Shown here piece by piece: positions 11,786 through 22,969 of a stretch of 64,000 nucleotides of DNA. The notes below the pieces were generated by a model, which worked only from the letters and a program-made list of their open reading frames with translations, made no database searches and was not told where the DNA came from. The stretch lies in NCBI RefSeq assembly GCF_018294505.1, contig NC_057797.1:123571116-123635115 (forward strand), written 5' to 3'. Every line of letters begins with the position of its first letter. Position 1 is the first letter of the stretch. The position numbers were made by a program, and so were the translations under genes. This DNA is from Triticum aestivum. Lineage: Eukaryota; Streptophyta; Magnoliopsida; Poales; Poaceae.

Positions 11786-12695
11786 TTCCCCGACCTTAGG
11801 AGCCCCATTGCTTGATCGTTTTTAGCGGTCGAGTTGTGTCTAAAAAAATGTTTTGAGTCATTTAGGAATTATATATCGGAGAGTTTAGGAATTCTTTTTA
11901 CTTCCCAGTCTCCTCATCGCTCTGGTAAGGCTTCCTGGCGTAGAGTTTTGACTCTTCTCTTCTCAAATTTCACTAAAAAAAATTTAGGATCACGCGGGTA
12001 TCTTGGAATCGTTCCGATGGTTTTATGATGAGAACATTGTCTTGGTGCCTCCTGTCAGGGGTTTTGTGGAAGTGTCCCGGGGAGTTGAGCTCTGAGGTGT
12101 TGTCGTCATAATTTTATCGTTGCAGTTCTAGAATACCTGATTTTAGTACGCCGACATCGAAAATCTCTTTTATGTAGTTCGTTGGTGAGATAACCTCGAC
12201 GCCACCCAGTACTGGGGCGGGAGTTCGGGAGTATCACCATAACTTGTATAACGGATGCTTTTCGAAGGTTGAGGTAGATGGTTTCCGAAGTTTTTCTCGG
12301 TTATGTGTTGAAGGATGGATACAACTGGATGTAGGATTTGCTAGATTTGGGTGAGATATTATGCTTCCCCTGTATCCCCAACACCTGATTGCATAACCGG
12401 AAAGGTTCGGGAGTTTCATAGGTGGGAATTCAAGTAGCTCTAGCTCTTCTTCCACGGATATTTGGTTTCAGATCGGGATTTCTTACCGATTATTCGTTCT
12501 TGATCCGTACCTTGTTGATTTATTTCTCTACCTAAATTCTACGTGGCTTCTCAATTTATGGATATGTGACCATTTCAAGAGGAATACATTCGTTTATTTT
12601 GTTCGGATGTGAAGACTTTTTGTTGCAATTTTCATTCCATTGGATTCAGCTTCATGTTATCTGTCTATGTGCTAACGGTGGTCAACCTCTTCAGG
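11786..12695 (+). other. 5' untranslated region of E
   Basis: This 0.9 kb lies between the primer site and the gag ATG. I see no gene in it. A CTCTTCAG directly before the ATG context at 12696 could act as a splice acceptor, but no matching donor is obvious. Confidence 0.5.
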
Positions 12696-14322
12696 ATGGC
12701 TCCCGCTAAGAGCACCAATCAGAATCAGAATCAAGATCCGCCACCACCTCCACCTCCTCCGGAGGCATGGCAAGCTGTGATGGCCACAACCAATGCAAAC
12801 ACGCAGTTGATCATGCAAATTCTTCAAGAGCGCAATCAAGGCAACCAAGGGAACCAAGGCAACAATCAGAATCACTTTGCTACACTCAACCGGTTCCTTT
12901 CTAACGGGCCAAAGACTTTCTACAATTGTGTTGAGGCAACCGATGCTGACGATTGGCTTGTGGATCTGTGCAAGCATTTCGAGTGCAGTAACGTCAGGCC
13001 TGAGGACTTCGTCAAGTTCGCTTCCTTCCAACTCAAAGACCAAGCTGCAGAATGGTTCTAGCAGTACAAGGATTCCAGAGGTGGACGTGCGATCACTTGG
13101 GATGAATTCCGTCAAGATTTCAAAGCTCATCATATTCCTCAGAGCGTGGTTGAAAGCAAGCGTGAGGAATTCCGCAACCTGAAGCAAGGCTCTTTGTCTG
13201 TCTATGACTACAACAAGTTGTTCTAGAAGCTCGCCCGTTTTGCCAAGCAGGACGTACCTGATGAGAAGAGCATGATATACCAGTTCAGGGGTGGTCTCAG
13301 AGAAGAAATTCAGCTAGCTCTTGTTCTCTTCGAGCCCTTGAGATATGATGAGTTCTACAACATGGCATTGAAGCAAGAGGCCGCTCAACTGAGGTGTGAT
13401 GCTTCCAAGAAGCGAGTCAGAGATGCTACTCCTTCTTCCTCTACTCAAGTGGCCAAGCAGCAGAAGTATTGGCTTCCTCCTCCTCCGTTCCGTCAGCCGT
13501 ATCAGCAGAAGAGCAAAGGTGGTAGTGGTTCTTCCCACCCACCCAACCCTGGCTTTCAGAACAAGACTTCGTCTCAAGCTCCAAGATCGAGTGCTCCGTA
13601 TCACCGTCCGCTTTCAGAGGTCACGTGCAACAAGTGCCAACAGAAGGGTCACTATGCCAACAAGTGTTTCAACCAGAGGCGTCTTCCTCCTCCTCCTCCT
13701 GTGAGATCGGCAAGTACAGCTGTGGTCAAGCATAACCCCAAGTCCGCCAAGGTCAACTTGATGAATGCAGCTCAGGCAGAGGATTCGTCAGATGTCATTA
13801 TGGGTTACCTTCCTGTTAACGATATTCCTGCCAAAGTTCTTTTTGACACTGGTGCATCGCATTGTTTCATCTCGAGACCATTTGTTTCTAAGCATGAGTT
13901 TCCTTTACAAGATTTTCCTAGACAGTTATCTGTTGTTTCTCCGGGTAAATTCATGAATGCAAGCGATATGGCCCCGGATGTTACTATCACGTTGGGCGAT
14001 TACAAGTTTCTCTCTTCTCAAGTGGTTCTTGGTAACTCGGATATTGATCTTATTCTCGGAATGGATTGGCTTTCTAAGCATAAGGCACATCTTGATTGTG
14101 CTGCCAGGCAGATTCAATTGACTCATTCGTCTGAGGATGTAATTGTCTTTGCCGCTCAGGATGATACCATCCGTCTGTTTTCTTTCAATGAGAAGGGTGA
14201 ACTGGATGCCATCTCGCAAATTCCAGTCGTTTGTGAATATCAAGACGTCTTTCCAGAAGAGCTTCCAGGAATGCCTCCGCATCGGCCAGTTGAATTCGTT
14301 ACTGATCTTGAGCCTGGCACGG
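12696..14322 (+). pseudogene. gag: E gag-protease, two nonsense codons
   Basis: The frame starts at ATG 12696 (MAPAKSTNQ). It has a Pro-rich N-terminus, a retrotransposon gag domain (about 12900-13330), a CCHC zinc knuckle CNKCQQKGHYANKCF (about 13625-13670) and an aspartic protease motif LFDTGASHCFIS (about 13835-13875). TAG stops occur at 13059-13061 and 13224-13226; the first replaces an expected Trp and the second probably Gln. The frame breaks near 14322, where about two bases are missing just before the RT-coding part. The product would be the capsid and maturation protease. Confidence 0.88.
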
Positions 14323-16770
14323 CCTGTGTGCAAGCGTCCTTACAAGCTCGGACCTGAAGAGTTGAAGGAGCTGAAGAAGCAACTCGATATTCAAGAGAGA
14401 ATGGGTCTCACCCGGCCTAGTTCTTCTCCGTGGGGTTATGGTGTTCTTTTTGTGAAGAAGGATGGAACGCATCGACTTTGTGTTGATTACTGTCCATTGA
14501 ACAAGAAGACCATCAAGAACAAATATCCACTTCCCAACATCAATGAGTTGTTCGAACAACTCAAAGGTGCTCAAGTATTCTCCAAGCTTGATCTCCGTAT
14601 GGGTTATCATCAGATTCGGATCCGTGAGCAAGATATTCCCAAGACGGCTTTCAGGACAAGCTATGGTTCATATGAATACACTGTCATGTCTTTTGGCCTC
14701 GTCAACGCTCCTTCGACTTTCTCTCGCATGATGAACTTCATCTTCAACGCCTACACCAATGACTTCGTTTTGGCCTATCTCGACGACATTCTGGTTTTCT
14801 CGAAGAACAAGGAAGATCATGCCAAGCACTTGCGTTTGGTGCTCGATAAGTTGAGGGAACACAAGTTTTACGCCAAGTTCTCCAAGTGCGAATTTTGGCT
14901 CGATGAGGTTCTTTATATTGGTCATATCATATCTGCCAAGGGCATTGCGGTGAATCCTGAGAAGGTGTTTGCAATTGTGAATTGGGAACCTCCTCAGAAC
15001 GTGAAGAAACTCCGTAGCTTCCTCGGTCTCGCAAGCTACTGTCGAAGATTCGTTGAAAACTTTTCTAAGATCGGGAAGCCTCTCTCAAATCTTCTCCAGA
15101 AGCACGTCAAGTACGTTTGGTCTCCGGAGTGTGACATTGCTTTCAACACTTTGAAAGAGAAATTGATCACTCCTCCAGTTCTGACTCCGCCTGATGAATC
15201 CAAGCCGTACGAGGTCTTTTGTGATGCCTCTCTCAAAGGTCTTGGTGCAGTGTTGATGCAAGAGAAGAAAGTTGTTGCTTATACCTCTCGCCAATTGAAG
15301 CCCAATGAGAAGAACTACCCCACTCATGATCTCGAGTTGGCGGCAGTTGTGCATGCTCTTTTGACTTGGAGACATCTCTTATTGGGAAGAAAAGTGGACA
15401 TTTTCACTGATCACAAGAGTCTCAAGTACATCTTCACTCAGCCTAATCTCAACCCCAGGCAAACTCGATGGGTCGAAATGATTCAAGAGTATAATCCGAG
15501 TATCGAGTATACTCCAGGCAAGGCCAATGTGATTGATGACGCATTGAGCAGGAAGGCTTACTACAACAGTCTGATTCTCAAGCCTTATCAACCCGAGCTT
15601 TGTGAAGCTTTTTGCAAACTTAATCTGCAAGTTGTTCCTCAAGGTTTCCTCGCCAACCTTCAAGTCTCTCCTACCTTGGAAGACCAGATTCGCCAAGCCC
15701 AGCTTCTTGATGCTATAGTGAAAAAGGTGAAGATTGGGATTGCCAAGAGTCAACCCAAGTACAAGTGCTACCGCCTTGATGACAAGGACACTCTCTTCTT
15801 CGAGGATCGTATTGTTGTGCCCAAAGGTGACCTCCGTAAAGTGATCATGAACGAGGCTCACAATTCTCTCCTCTCCATCCACCCTGGGAGCACGAAGATG
15901 TATTAGGACCTCAAGCAGGCTTATTGGTGGACTCGAATGAAGCGCGATATTGCTCAGTTCGTAAATGAGTGTGATATCTGCAGAAGAGTGAAGGCAGAAC
16001 ACCAAAGGCCAGCTGGTCTCCTCCAACCTCTTGCCATTCCAGAATGGAAGTTTGACCACATTGAAATGGACTTCGTGACTGGGTTTCCAAAGTCCAAGCG
16101 TGGCAATGATGCTATATTCATTCTCATCGACAAACTCACCAAAGTGGCTCACTTTCTAGCTATCAAAGAATCAATCACTGCATCTCAATTGGCGGAGCTC
16201 TATACCTCTCGAATTGTCTCTCTGCACGGTATTCCACAAGTGATCTCTTCAGACCATGGTAGCATCTTTACCTCCAAGTTTTGGGATTCTTTTCAGAAGG
16301 CCATGGGCACGAACATCCGCTTCAGCACAGCTTTCCATCCTCAAACTAGCGGTCAAGTCGAGCGTGTCAACCAGATTCTTGAAGACATGCTCAGAGCTTG
16401 TGTGATCTCCTTCGGCATGAAGTGGGAGGATTGTCTTCCTTATGCTGAATTCTCCTACAACAACAGTTTTCAAGCAAGTTCGGGCAAGGCCCCATTTGAA
16501 ATTCTGTATGGCAGGAAGTGTCGTACCCCTCTCAACTGGTCTGAAACCGGTGAACGTCAGCTTCTCGGAAATGACTTAACCACAGAGGCAGAGGAAATGT
16601 GCAAAGTCATTCGAGATAACCTCAAAGCAGCCCAATCCCGCCAGAAGAGCTACTATGATAGTAAGCACCATAATTTGGCTTTCGAGATCGGAGATCATGT
16701 TTACCTCCGCGTCTCTCCTATGAAAGGTACTCATCGCTTCGGTATCAAAGGGAAGCTTGCCCCCAGATAC
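14323..16770 (+). pseudogene. pol: E pol: RT, RNase H, integrase (C-terminus deleted)
   Basis: In a frame shifted from gag, the RT runs from [10 protein letters not shown], with the YLDD active site at about 14776. RNase H follows, with FCDASLKG (about 15217) and TDHKSLKY (about 15406). The integrase has an HHCC zinc finger (about 15860-15980) and catalytic D, D and E in DFVTGFP, SSDHGSIF and SGQVERVN. A TAG at 15904-15906 interrupts the zinc-finger region. The frame ends at KLAPRY, where the sequence jumps into the LTR; the integrase tail, any chromodomain and the polypurine tract are missing. An RT residue usually Arg in VDYRPLN is Cys, and SDRGS reads SDHGS, both fitting C-to-T or G-to-A change. 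Confidence 0.9.
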
Positions 16771-18919
16771 TAAGTCTGAAATCTGTTTACCATATGCATT
16801 TTTGCCATGCTTGTTTGAACCTGCTAATGGATGAATTGGCCGTAGCTCAGTGCTAGACTTTTGTTAAGAATCTTGAATGCATCCCTGCCATGTATTTTGA
16901 TGCCATGTTTGGGTGCTATAGCATGTCCATCTCATTGCATTTAGATGGCTACTTGCTGTAAATCGCAGACCGGTGTCATATTTGAATTGCTTGCCATTTC
17001 CAAACTGTAACTCCGATTCCGACGTTCTTTATATCGTTTTCAAGAGATTTCATCTCATCTTTCCAGTGGCACACTTGGATTCCCAAGTTGACGCCAGGTT
17101 CATGCATCCCTTGTCAAATCTTGCATATGCATCCCGCATCGCATCCCGCATAGCATACCATCCTTGCATTATGTTGTTTGAGTTTGCACGTGGTTGATTG
17201 TGTGCTTGTTGCTTGTTTGTCTTGTTTGGGTAGAGCCGGGAGACGAGTTCGCTAACGAGGAGCCCGTTGAGTTTGCTTTCGAGGATCCAGTCAACTCTGA
17301 CAACTTTGCAGGCAAGATGATCATACCCTCGAAATCACTACTATCTTTGCTTTGCTAGATGCCCGCTCTTTTGCTATGCCAATGCTACGATGCCTACCAT
17401 TTGCTTTCAAGCCTCCCAAATTGCCATGTTAAACCTCTAACCCACCATGTCCTAGCAAACCATTGATTGGCTATGTTACCGCTTTGCTCAGCCCCTCTTA
17501 TAGCGTTGCTAGTTGCGGGTGAAGATTGGAGACCGTTCCTTGTTGGAACATTATTTACTTGTTGGGATATCATTATATTGCCATGTTATATTAATGCATC
17601 TATATACTTGGTAAAGGGTGGAAGGCTCGGCCTCTCGCCTAGTGTTTTGTTCCACTCTTGCCGCCCTAGTTTCCGTCATATCGGTGTTATGTTCCCGGAT
17701 TTTGCGTTCCTTACGCGGTTGGGTTATAATGGGAACCCCTTGATAGTTCGCCTTGATTAAAGCTTTTCCAGCAACGCCCAACCTTGGTTTTACCATTTGC
17801 CACCTAGCCTCTTTTTCCCTTGGGTTTCCGGAGCCCGAGGGTCATCTTATTTTAGCCCCCCCGGGCCAGTGCTCCTCTGAGTGTTGGTCCAACCGAGCGA
17901 TGTCCGGGGCTACCAGGGGCAACTCTGGGCTGGCCTACCCGACGTCTGGCTCATCTGAGTGTGCCCTGAGAACGAGATATGTGCAGCTCCTATCGGGATT
18001 TGTCGGCACATTCGGGCGGTGTTGCTGGTCTTGTTTTAACCTGTCGAAGTGTCTTGAAGAACCGAGGTACCGAGTCTGATCGGAATGTCTCGGGAGGAGG
18101 TCTATTCCTTCGTTGACCGTGAGAGCTTGTCATGGGATAAGTTGGGACTCCCCTGCAGGGATTTGAACTTTCGAAAGCCGTGCCCGCAGTTATGGGCAGA
18201 TGGAAATTTGTTAATGTCCGGTTGTAGATAACTTAAACCTTAACTTAATTAAAATGAATCAACAGTGTGAGTTACCGTGATGGCCTCTTCTCGGTGGAGT
18301 CCGGGAAGTGGACACGGTGTTGGAGTAATGTTTGCACAGGTTGTCCTCTAGTTTCTCGCTCGCGCCTTGCCTTCTCTTCTCGCTCTCTTTTGCGAACAGG
18401 ATAGCCACCATATATGCTAGTCGCTTGCTGCAGCTCCATATATTTACCTTGCCATACCTTTTAAGCTTAAATAGTCTTGATCGCGAGGGTGCGACATTGC
18501 TGAGTCCCTGTGGCTCACAGATTACTATTACACCAGATGCAGGGCCTGATGATTCCGCTCCAGGTGACACGCTCGAGCTCAAGTGGGAGTTCGATGAGGA
18601 CTCTCAACGATACTATGTTTCCTTTCCTGATAATCAGTAGTGGTGCCCAGTTGGGGGTGATCGGGACCGTGTCGCATGTTAGGTTATCTTTTATTTTGGC
18701 ACCATAGTCGGGCCATGAGTGTTTGGATGATGTAATGTTATTTATGTACCTTGATTGACGTGGCGAGTGTAATCCAACTATGTTATATCCCCTTTATTAT
18801 TTATATTACATGGGATGTTTGTGAAGATTGCCTAACTTGCGACATATGCCTTCAATGCGATTATGCCTCTAAGTCGTGCCTCGACACGTGGGAGATATAG
18901 TCGCATCGAGGGTGTTACA
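16768..18919 (+). repeat. 3' LTR of element E, 5'-truncated
   Basis: This is collinear with 9617-11768 of the 5' LTR over about 2.15 kb with scattered substitutions. It ends GGGTGTTACA followed by the target duplication. The first 2.1 kb of the LTR, including TATA box and leader, is missing. The break lies at a CACTAAGTCTG repeat-unit boundary. Confidence 0.92.
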
Positions 18920-18924
18920 CTGGT
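18920..18924. repeat. Target-site duplication CTGGT, right copy (element E)
   Basis: Matches 7525-7529. D's LTR sequence resumes directly after it. Confidence 0.95.
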
Positions 18925-19486
18925 CCTATTTATAGAGGCCCTGGTCCTCTTCCCAAATATCGAGCGGGAAGGGAGCCAACAATGGCGGGCTAATTTGAAG
19001 GGGGACAGCTAGTACCAGCTATCCTGACAAAAGTAGTCTTCGCCTGCACAAAGCTCTGGTGGTGATGCTGTCTTGGGCTCCACAATGACCTCCATCTTGC
19101 AGTCCTCCTAGTCTTGGTCTTGTTGCACCGAAATGGCAACCTTTGCCTGATGCCTCGGTACTCCGCGGTTGCGCTTGCTCCCTTTGCTCCAAAGAGGAAA
19201 GGAGGACACTGTGCGGGCTGGCACCCGCCTGGCGCCCTTGGTCGTCATGGCTTGCATCACGGGCACCTCGTGAGGTACCCCGCCTTGATCTCTCCGCCTC
19301 CTCGCGAGCCAGCCTGATGAGGCCGTGCCTAAGGAAGCTCTGCATCGTCCGCCCCGCGAGGCTTGGCCCCTCGCGAGGGTCTTGGGTCTGTTTTGGTGAA
19401 GATGGGCCGTACTGGGCCCCCCTTTGAGCCATGCCGTAGGCCGCAGGCACGCAAGTCTGGGGACCCCCGTTCCCAGAACGCCGACA
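18925..19486 (-). repeat. 3' LTR of element D, second piece
   Basis: This continues the LTR interrupted at 7529 and matches 25287-25848. It contains the minus-strand TATA (plus CTATTTATAG at 18926-18935), only a few bases from the E insertion. It ends CCGACA before the polypurine tract. Confidence 0.93.
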
Positions 19487-19505
19487 GTAGCCCCCGGCCC
19501 CAAGG
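19487..19505 (-). other. Polypurine tract of D
   Basis: On the minus strand, GGGGCCGGGGGCTAC directly precedes the TGTCGG of the 3' LTR. Position and purine content fit the plus-strand primer and set the orientation of D. Confidence 0.8.
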
Positions 19506-19779
19506 CGCGTCCGGACTTGGCCGTGCAGGGAGGCGGAAGGGCGAGGGCGAAGCGCCGCGGGCCCTAATAGCCTGCGGCCTTGGGCGCCGCGTGGCGGTTG
19601 ATTGGACGTGGGCGGGACTGTTCCCCCCCCCCCCCCTTATTTTGCGCCATGCTAGGCGGACTCGTAGTTGTACACAGCCGCTCCCCTTTCTGTCGCTCGA
19701 GCGCCCTCTGTCCTTCCTCCGCTCGAACTCCAGCTCCTGTTTTCGACCCAATCTCGAACTCCCCCCCCTTCCCATTGCC

Positions 19780-22700
19780 ATGGCTCCGACGAAGAAGGGA
19801 AGAGGGAAGAAACCCGTTCCTCCGCCTTGCCCGCCGCCGTTGGCGGCCCCCGCCGAGGGCTTAGGCAAGGTCAGCTCGGCTCTGGCCACTATCTTCAACG
19901 AATGCGGGAGGATGACGGCCTGGCCCGCGTCCCACTTCTCCATCGACAGGATAGTCACCGAGGTCCCGTATTTCGCCGACGCCCTGTGGGCGGGTCTGGT
20001 TCCTCTGTTTTCTGATTTCTTCAATACCGTGCTTTCCCACTATCAGATCCACATGATGCATCTGGGTCCTGAATCCATCACCCTCCTTTCGGTCTTCGCC
20101 TTTGTTTGCGAGGCTATGATGGGCATCCTTCCTTCGGTTTCCTTGCTGCGCCACTTCTTCTCGCTGCGCCTTGTCGACCCTACCCAATGCTGGGCGTGCG
20201 TGAGCTTCGTTGTCACGCCTGAGACAACGGCCTCTGGGATTAACTTCAAGCTCCCCCCGCCCGCGGCTGGGTTCCGCGAGCAGTGGCTGTATGTGGACGC
20301 AGGGGTGCCCAGCCCCCTGCTATCGGAGCCAACTTCGCCTGATGTCCCCAATTCAGGCTGGGGCCAAGAGACGCTTGAGAGCCCCCAACTCGTCTTCGTC
20401 TGGCACCGCTTCGCGTTCTTGAGGTCGCTCGGCGTGACAGCGCCCAAGGTGGTGAAGGAGTTCCTGCTACGCCGCGTTGCTCCTCTCCAACGCCACTCCC
20501 GCCGGATGTGGGCCTTCAACGGGCGCGATGATCGTATGAGGCTCCAGGAAGAGGACCTGACTCCTGAAGTGCTGAGGACAGCGCTCTTGACCCTGACTGG
20601 GGACCCCAACCCCGGCAGCATCCAGCAGGGAGGGGCCTTGCTGTACCTCTGCCAGAGCAGGGGCGACTTTGTGAAGCAAATGCCTATCTTTGATGAGTGG
20701 GGGTCGCGCCCCGCCGGCCTCCAGGGACCTCGTGAGAACCCAGTGATGGTGACTGCCCTTTCAGTCAGCCACGGCGACTCTTCCTCAAGCGGCAGAGCAG
20801 GGAGGCATGAGGCGCCAGAGACCGAGGGGGCTCCCGACGGGGTGACAGCGCAGGGCGATGCTCATGAGGAAGCAGCTCTTGGGGCCCGTGCAGCTGAGGC
20901 TGGGGGTGGCAAGCAGCTACCCTCAGCGCTTGTGAATGAGGCCCCTGAGGCTCCAGCTGCTTCTCTTGGCAAGGCGATTGGCAGCGCGCACCAGGCAGGC
21001 GCCCCTGACGCAGATCGCCTTGACGCTCCGTCTTCGTCGCAGGTTGATCCCTGCGCCCAACTCTTGGGCCGCTTCTGCGTGGACTTTGAGGCCCTTCGGA
21101 AGAGAAGGGAGGCCCTGGGCGACGATTACCCTTGTCGCCTGCTGAAGCGTAGGAAGTACTTCGCCACTGATGAGTAAGCCTTCTCCTTTCCCAGCTCCCG
21201 ATCCTTCTGTTGCTTTTACTGACCCTTGCTCCGCAGGCCCCTTCCAGCTGAGCTTGCGGAGACGGCTGAGGTGCCGTCCCCCTTGGCTTCGCCCCCTCCA
21301 TCGTCCTCAAGCGCTCCGAGCAGCGGAGCCCTTGTGGTGAGGGCGATCGAAGAGGCGGACCGTCCCGAGGCGCATCGTGGCCCTGCGCACCTCGCGATCC
21401 TCTTCCACAGGCCTTCTCATGGCATAGCCAGCCTGCCGTGGGCTTCTCGCCTGGTCATGGACTGCGATTGGCTGAGGCGCTCCCTGCGCTCTTCACCTGG
21501 GGATGGGCTGGCTCCAGGTCGGGCTTCTGGCGCGGCGTGCCCGGCCGTCGCGAGGGTGCCAGCCCCCAGCCCGGAGGGGGAGTGCTGATTCGTGGCCCCC
21601 GACGCTTGCTTGGGGCAGATGATGGTGTGGAAGACGTGCTCGAGCGCGCTCGAGGGCGTCGCGCTCTCCGCCAAGGATTCCTTCGAAGGGCGGCTGACGC
21701 AGTAAGCCTGCTTGGTGAGGAGTTTGCTGATGAAGACGCGCGCCTTGAGGCCGAGGGCCTGCGCCTGGCCGCAGAGAGGCGCGAGCTGGAGGGCGCCATC
21801 GCCCTTGCGCGCCGTCAGCGCGATCTTGACAATGCAGAGGCCAAGGCGTCGCTGGTGGCCTCTCGGGAGGCCCGATCTTGGGCCGCTGAGGAGGCCCGGG
21901 AAGCAGACCAGCGGTGAAAGGCGGCGAAGGAGCGGGCTCAGGAGCTCCTGGCCTGGTGCCACTCACTGGAGGAGCAGGTGGAGCTGCGCGAGGCAGCCCT
22001 CGCGTTGATGAAGGTGGCCTCTGGCGACTCAGCAAAGCTCCAGAAGCGTGAGGAGGCGCTGATGCTGGAAGCTGCCGAACGTACCCGCGAGTACGAGCGT
22101 CTGGAGACGAGGGAGCGCTTGGTGACGCAGGCGGAGGATGATGTCGCTGCACAGGAAGCCCGTGTCCTGGAGGAGGTCGGACGTCGGGTGGTGATGGCGC
22201 ATTTGAACCTTGAGCACGAGTTCGAGGAGAAGTTGGGGTTGATCCGGACCGAGGCTGAAGGCAGGACTGCTGCCTTGAGAGCCAAGCTGGAGGGGGCGAC
22301 ACGGCGGGCCGATGCTTTCCGGGCCACCCTTGAGGTGGCGCAAGGTGAGTTAACCACCTCCCAGGCCGAGGTTCTCCTTCTTCGCCGGCGGGTGGAGGAG
22401 GCTGAGGCCGTCGCGCGCCAGAATGCGGATGAGATACATCAGCGGCGGATCCTGGAGCATGAGCACGGCCCCATGCTCACCATGCTCCGGGAGAGAGCCA
22501 ACACAGCCTTGGGCAACATCTGCGAGGTGGCTGTTGGCGAGCCGCATGTAGTCAACTACGCCGGCAATCTTCAGTTCTTCACTGACGTGGTGACACAGCT
22601 GGAGGCGCGGTCGGTCAGGGCTGACAGTTGGTGGAGGAGAGGAGCCGCGCCCTGCTCGGGCGTGCCTTTTCTCGCGTCTTCAGCTATCTCCAGAACATGG

Positions 22701-22969
22701 ATCCCCACGTCGATTTCGACGCCGCCATCGCCCCAGTCCCCCAGGCCGTCCGAGGCGACCTGGCGCACTAGGTGGAAGACAATGTGGATGCTCTTATTAG
22801 GGCCTTCGCTTCAGACAACGACGGCGTGGTCGTAGATGCCGACGAGGGCGGTGTGGTGAACGGCCCTGACGCCGCTGGCGGCGACGCGGACAGCGATGGC
22901 GAGTTCAGCAATGCCAGCAACGGCCTGGGTGGTGCTCTTGAGGATGCATTGGGGGATTTATCCGACTGA
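19780..22969 (+). pseudogene. Antisense gene in D: putative gypsy-type transposon protein with coiled coil
   Basis: This gene runs opposite to D's genomic-RNA strand. Exon 1 (ATG 19780 to 21173, 464 codons plus two bases) starts MAPTKKGRGKK. It carries a domain I recognise as 'putative gypsy type transposon' (Pfam Transposase_28 type), roughly residues 45-300. After the candidate intron the frame continues with a Ser/Pro-rich stretch, then a long Glu/Arg/Ala-rich coiled coil (about 21600-22600) and an acidic tail ending LSDLSD. It is broken by a frame change near 21440-21590, TGA at about 21916, a frame change near 22620 and TAG at about 22769. Similar antisense ORFs are known in Tat-lineage elements; their function is not established. 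An ORF extension upstream to 19363 lies in the LTR and is probably not coding. Confidence 0.7.
21174..21236 (+). other. Intron of the antisense gene in D
   Basis: The donor is GTAAGCC and the acceptor CTCCGCAG|G. A branch-like TTACTGAC lies about 17 bp upstream of the acceptor. Removing these 63 bases drops the TAA at 21175 and keeps the reading frame open into the next exon, where the GA|G codon is completed. Short, but within the range for plant introns. Confidence 0.65.

Larger units (their letters stand above)
7530..18919 (+). mobile_element. Element E: Tekay/Del-like Ty3/gypsy retrotransposon inserted in D's 3' LTR
   Basis: E runs on the plus strand with a 5' LTR (7530-11768), a Met-tRNA-like primer site, gag-protease-RT-RNase H-integrase, and a 3' LTR that lacks its first 2.1 kb. 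The ends are perfect 10 bp inverted repeats (TGTAACACCC and GGGTGTTACA) and the target duplication is CTGGT. The domain order, gag type and very long LTR fit the Tekay/Del chromovirus lineage, although the region where a chromodomain would sit has been deleted. Confidence 0.88.

Noticed and set aside
11769..11790. tRNA gene suggested by TGGTAATCAGAGCC and similar motifs
   Set aside because: These are 12-18 base primer binding sites next to LTR ends, with no cloverleaf around them.
19363..19779. N-terminal extension of the antisense ORF of D
   Set aside because: It lies in the LTR and across the polypurine tract and a run of 14 Cs; the ATG at 19780 follows a pyrimidine-rich leader and starts a typical N-terminus.
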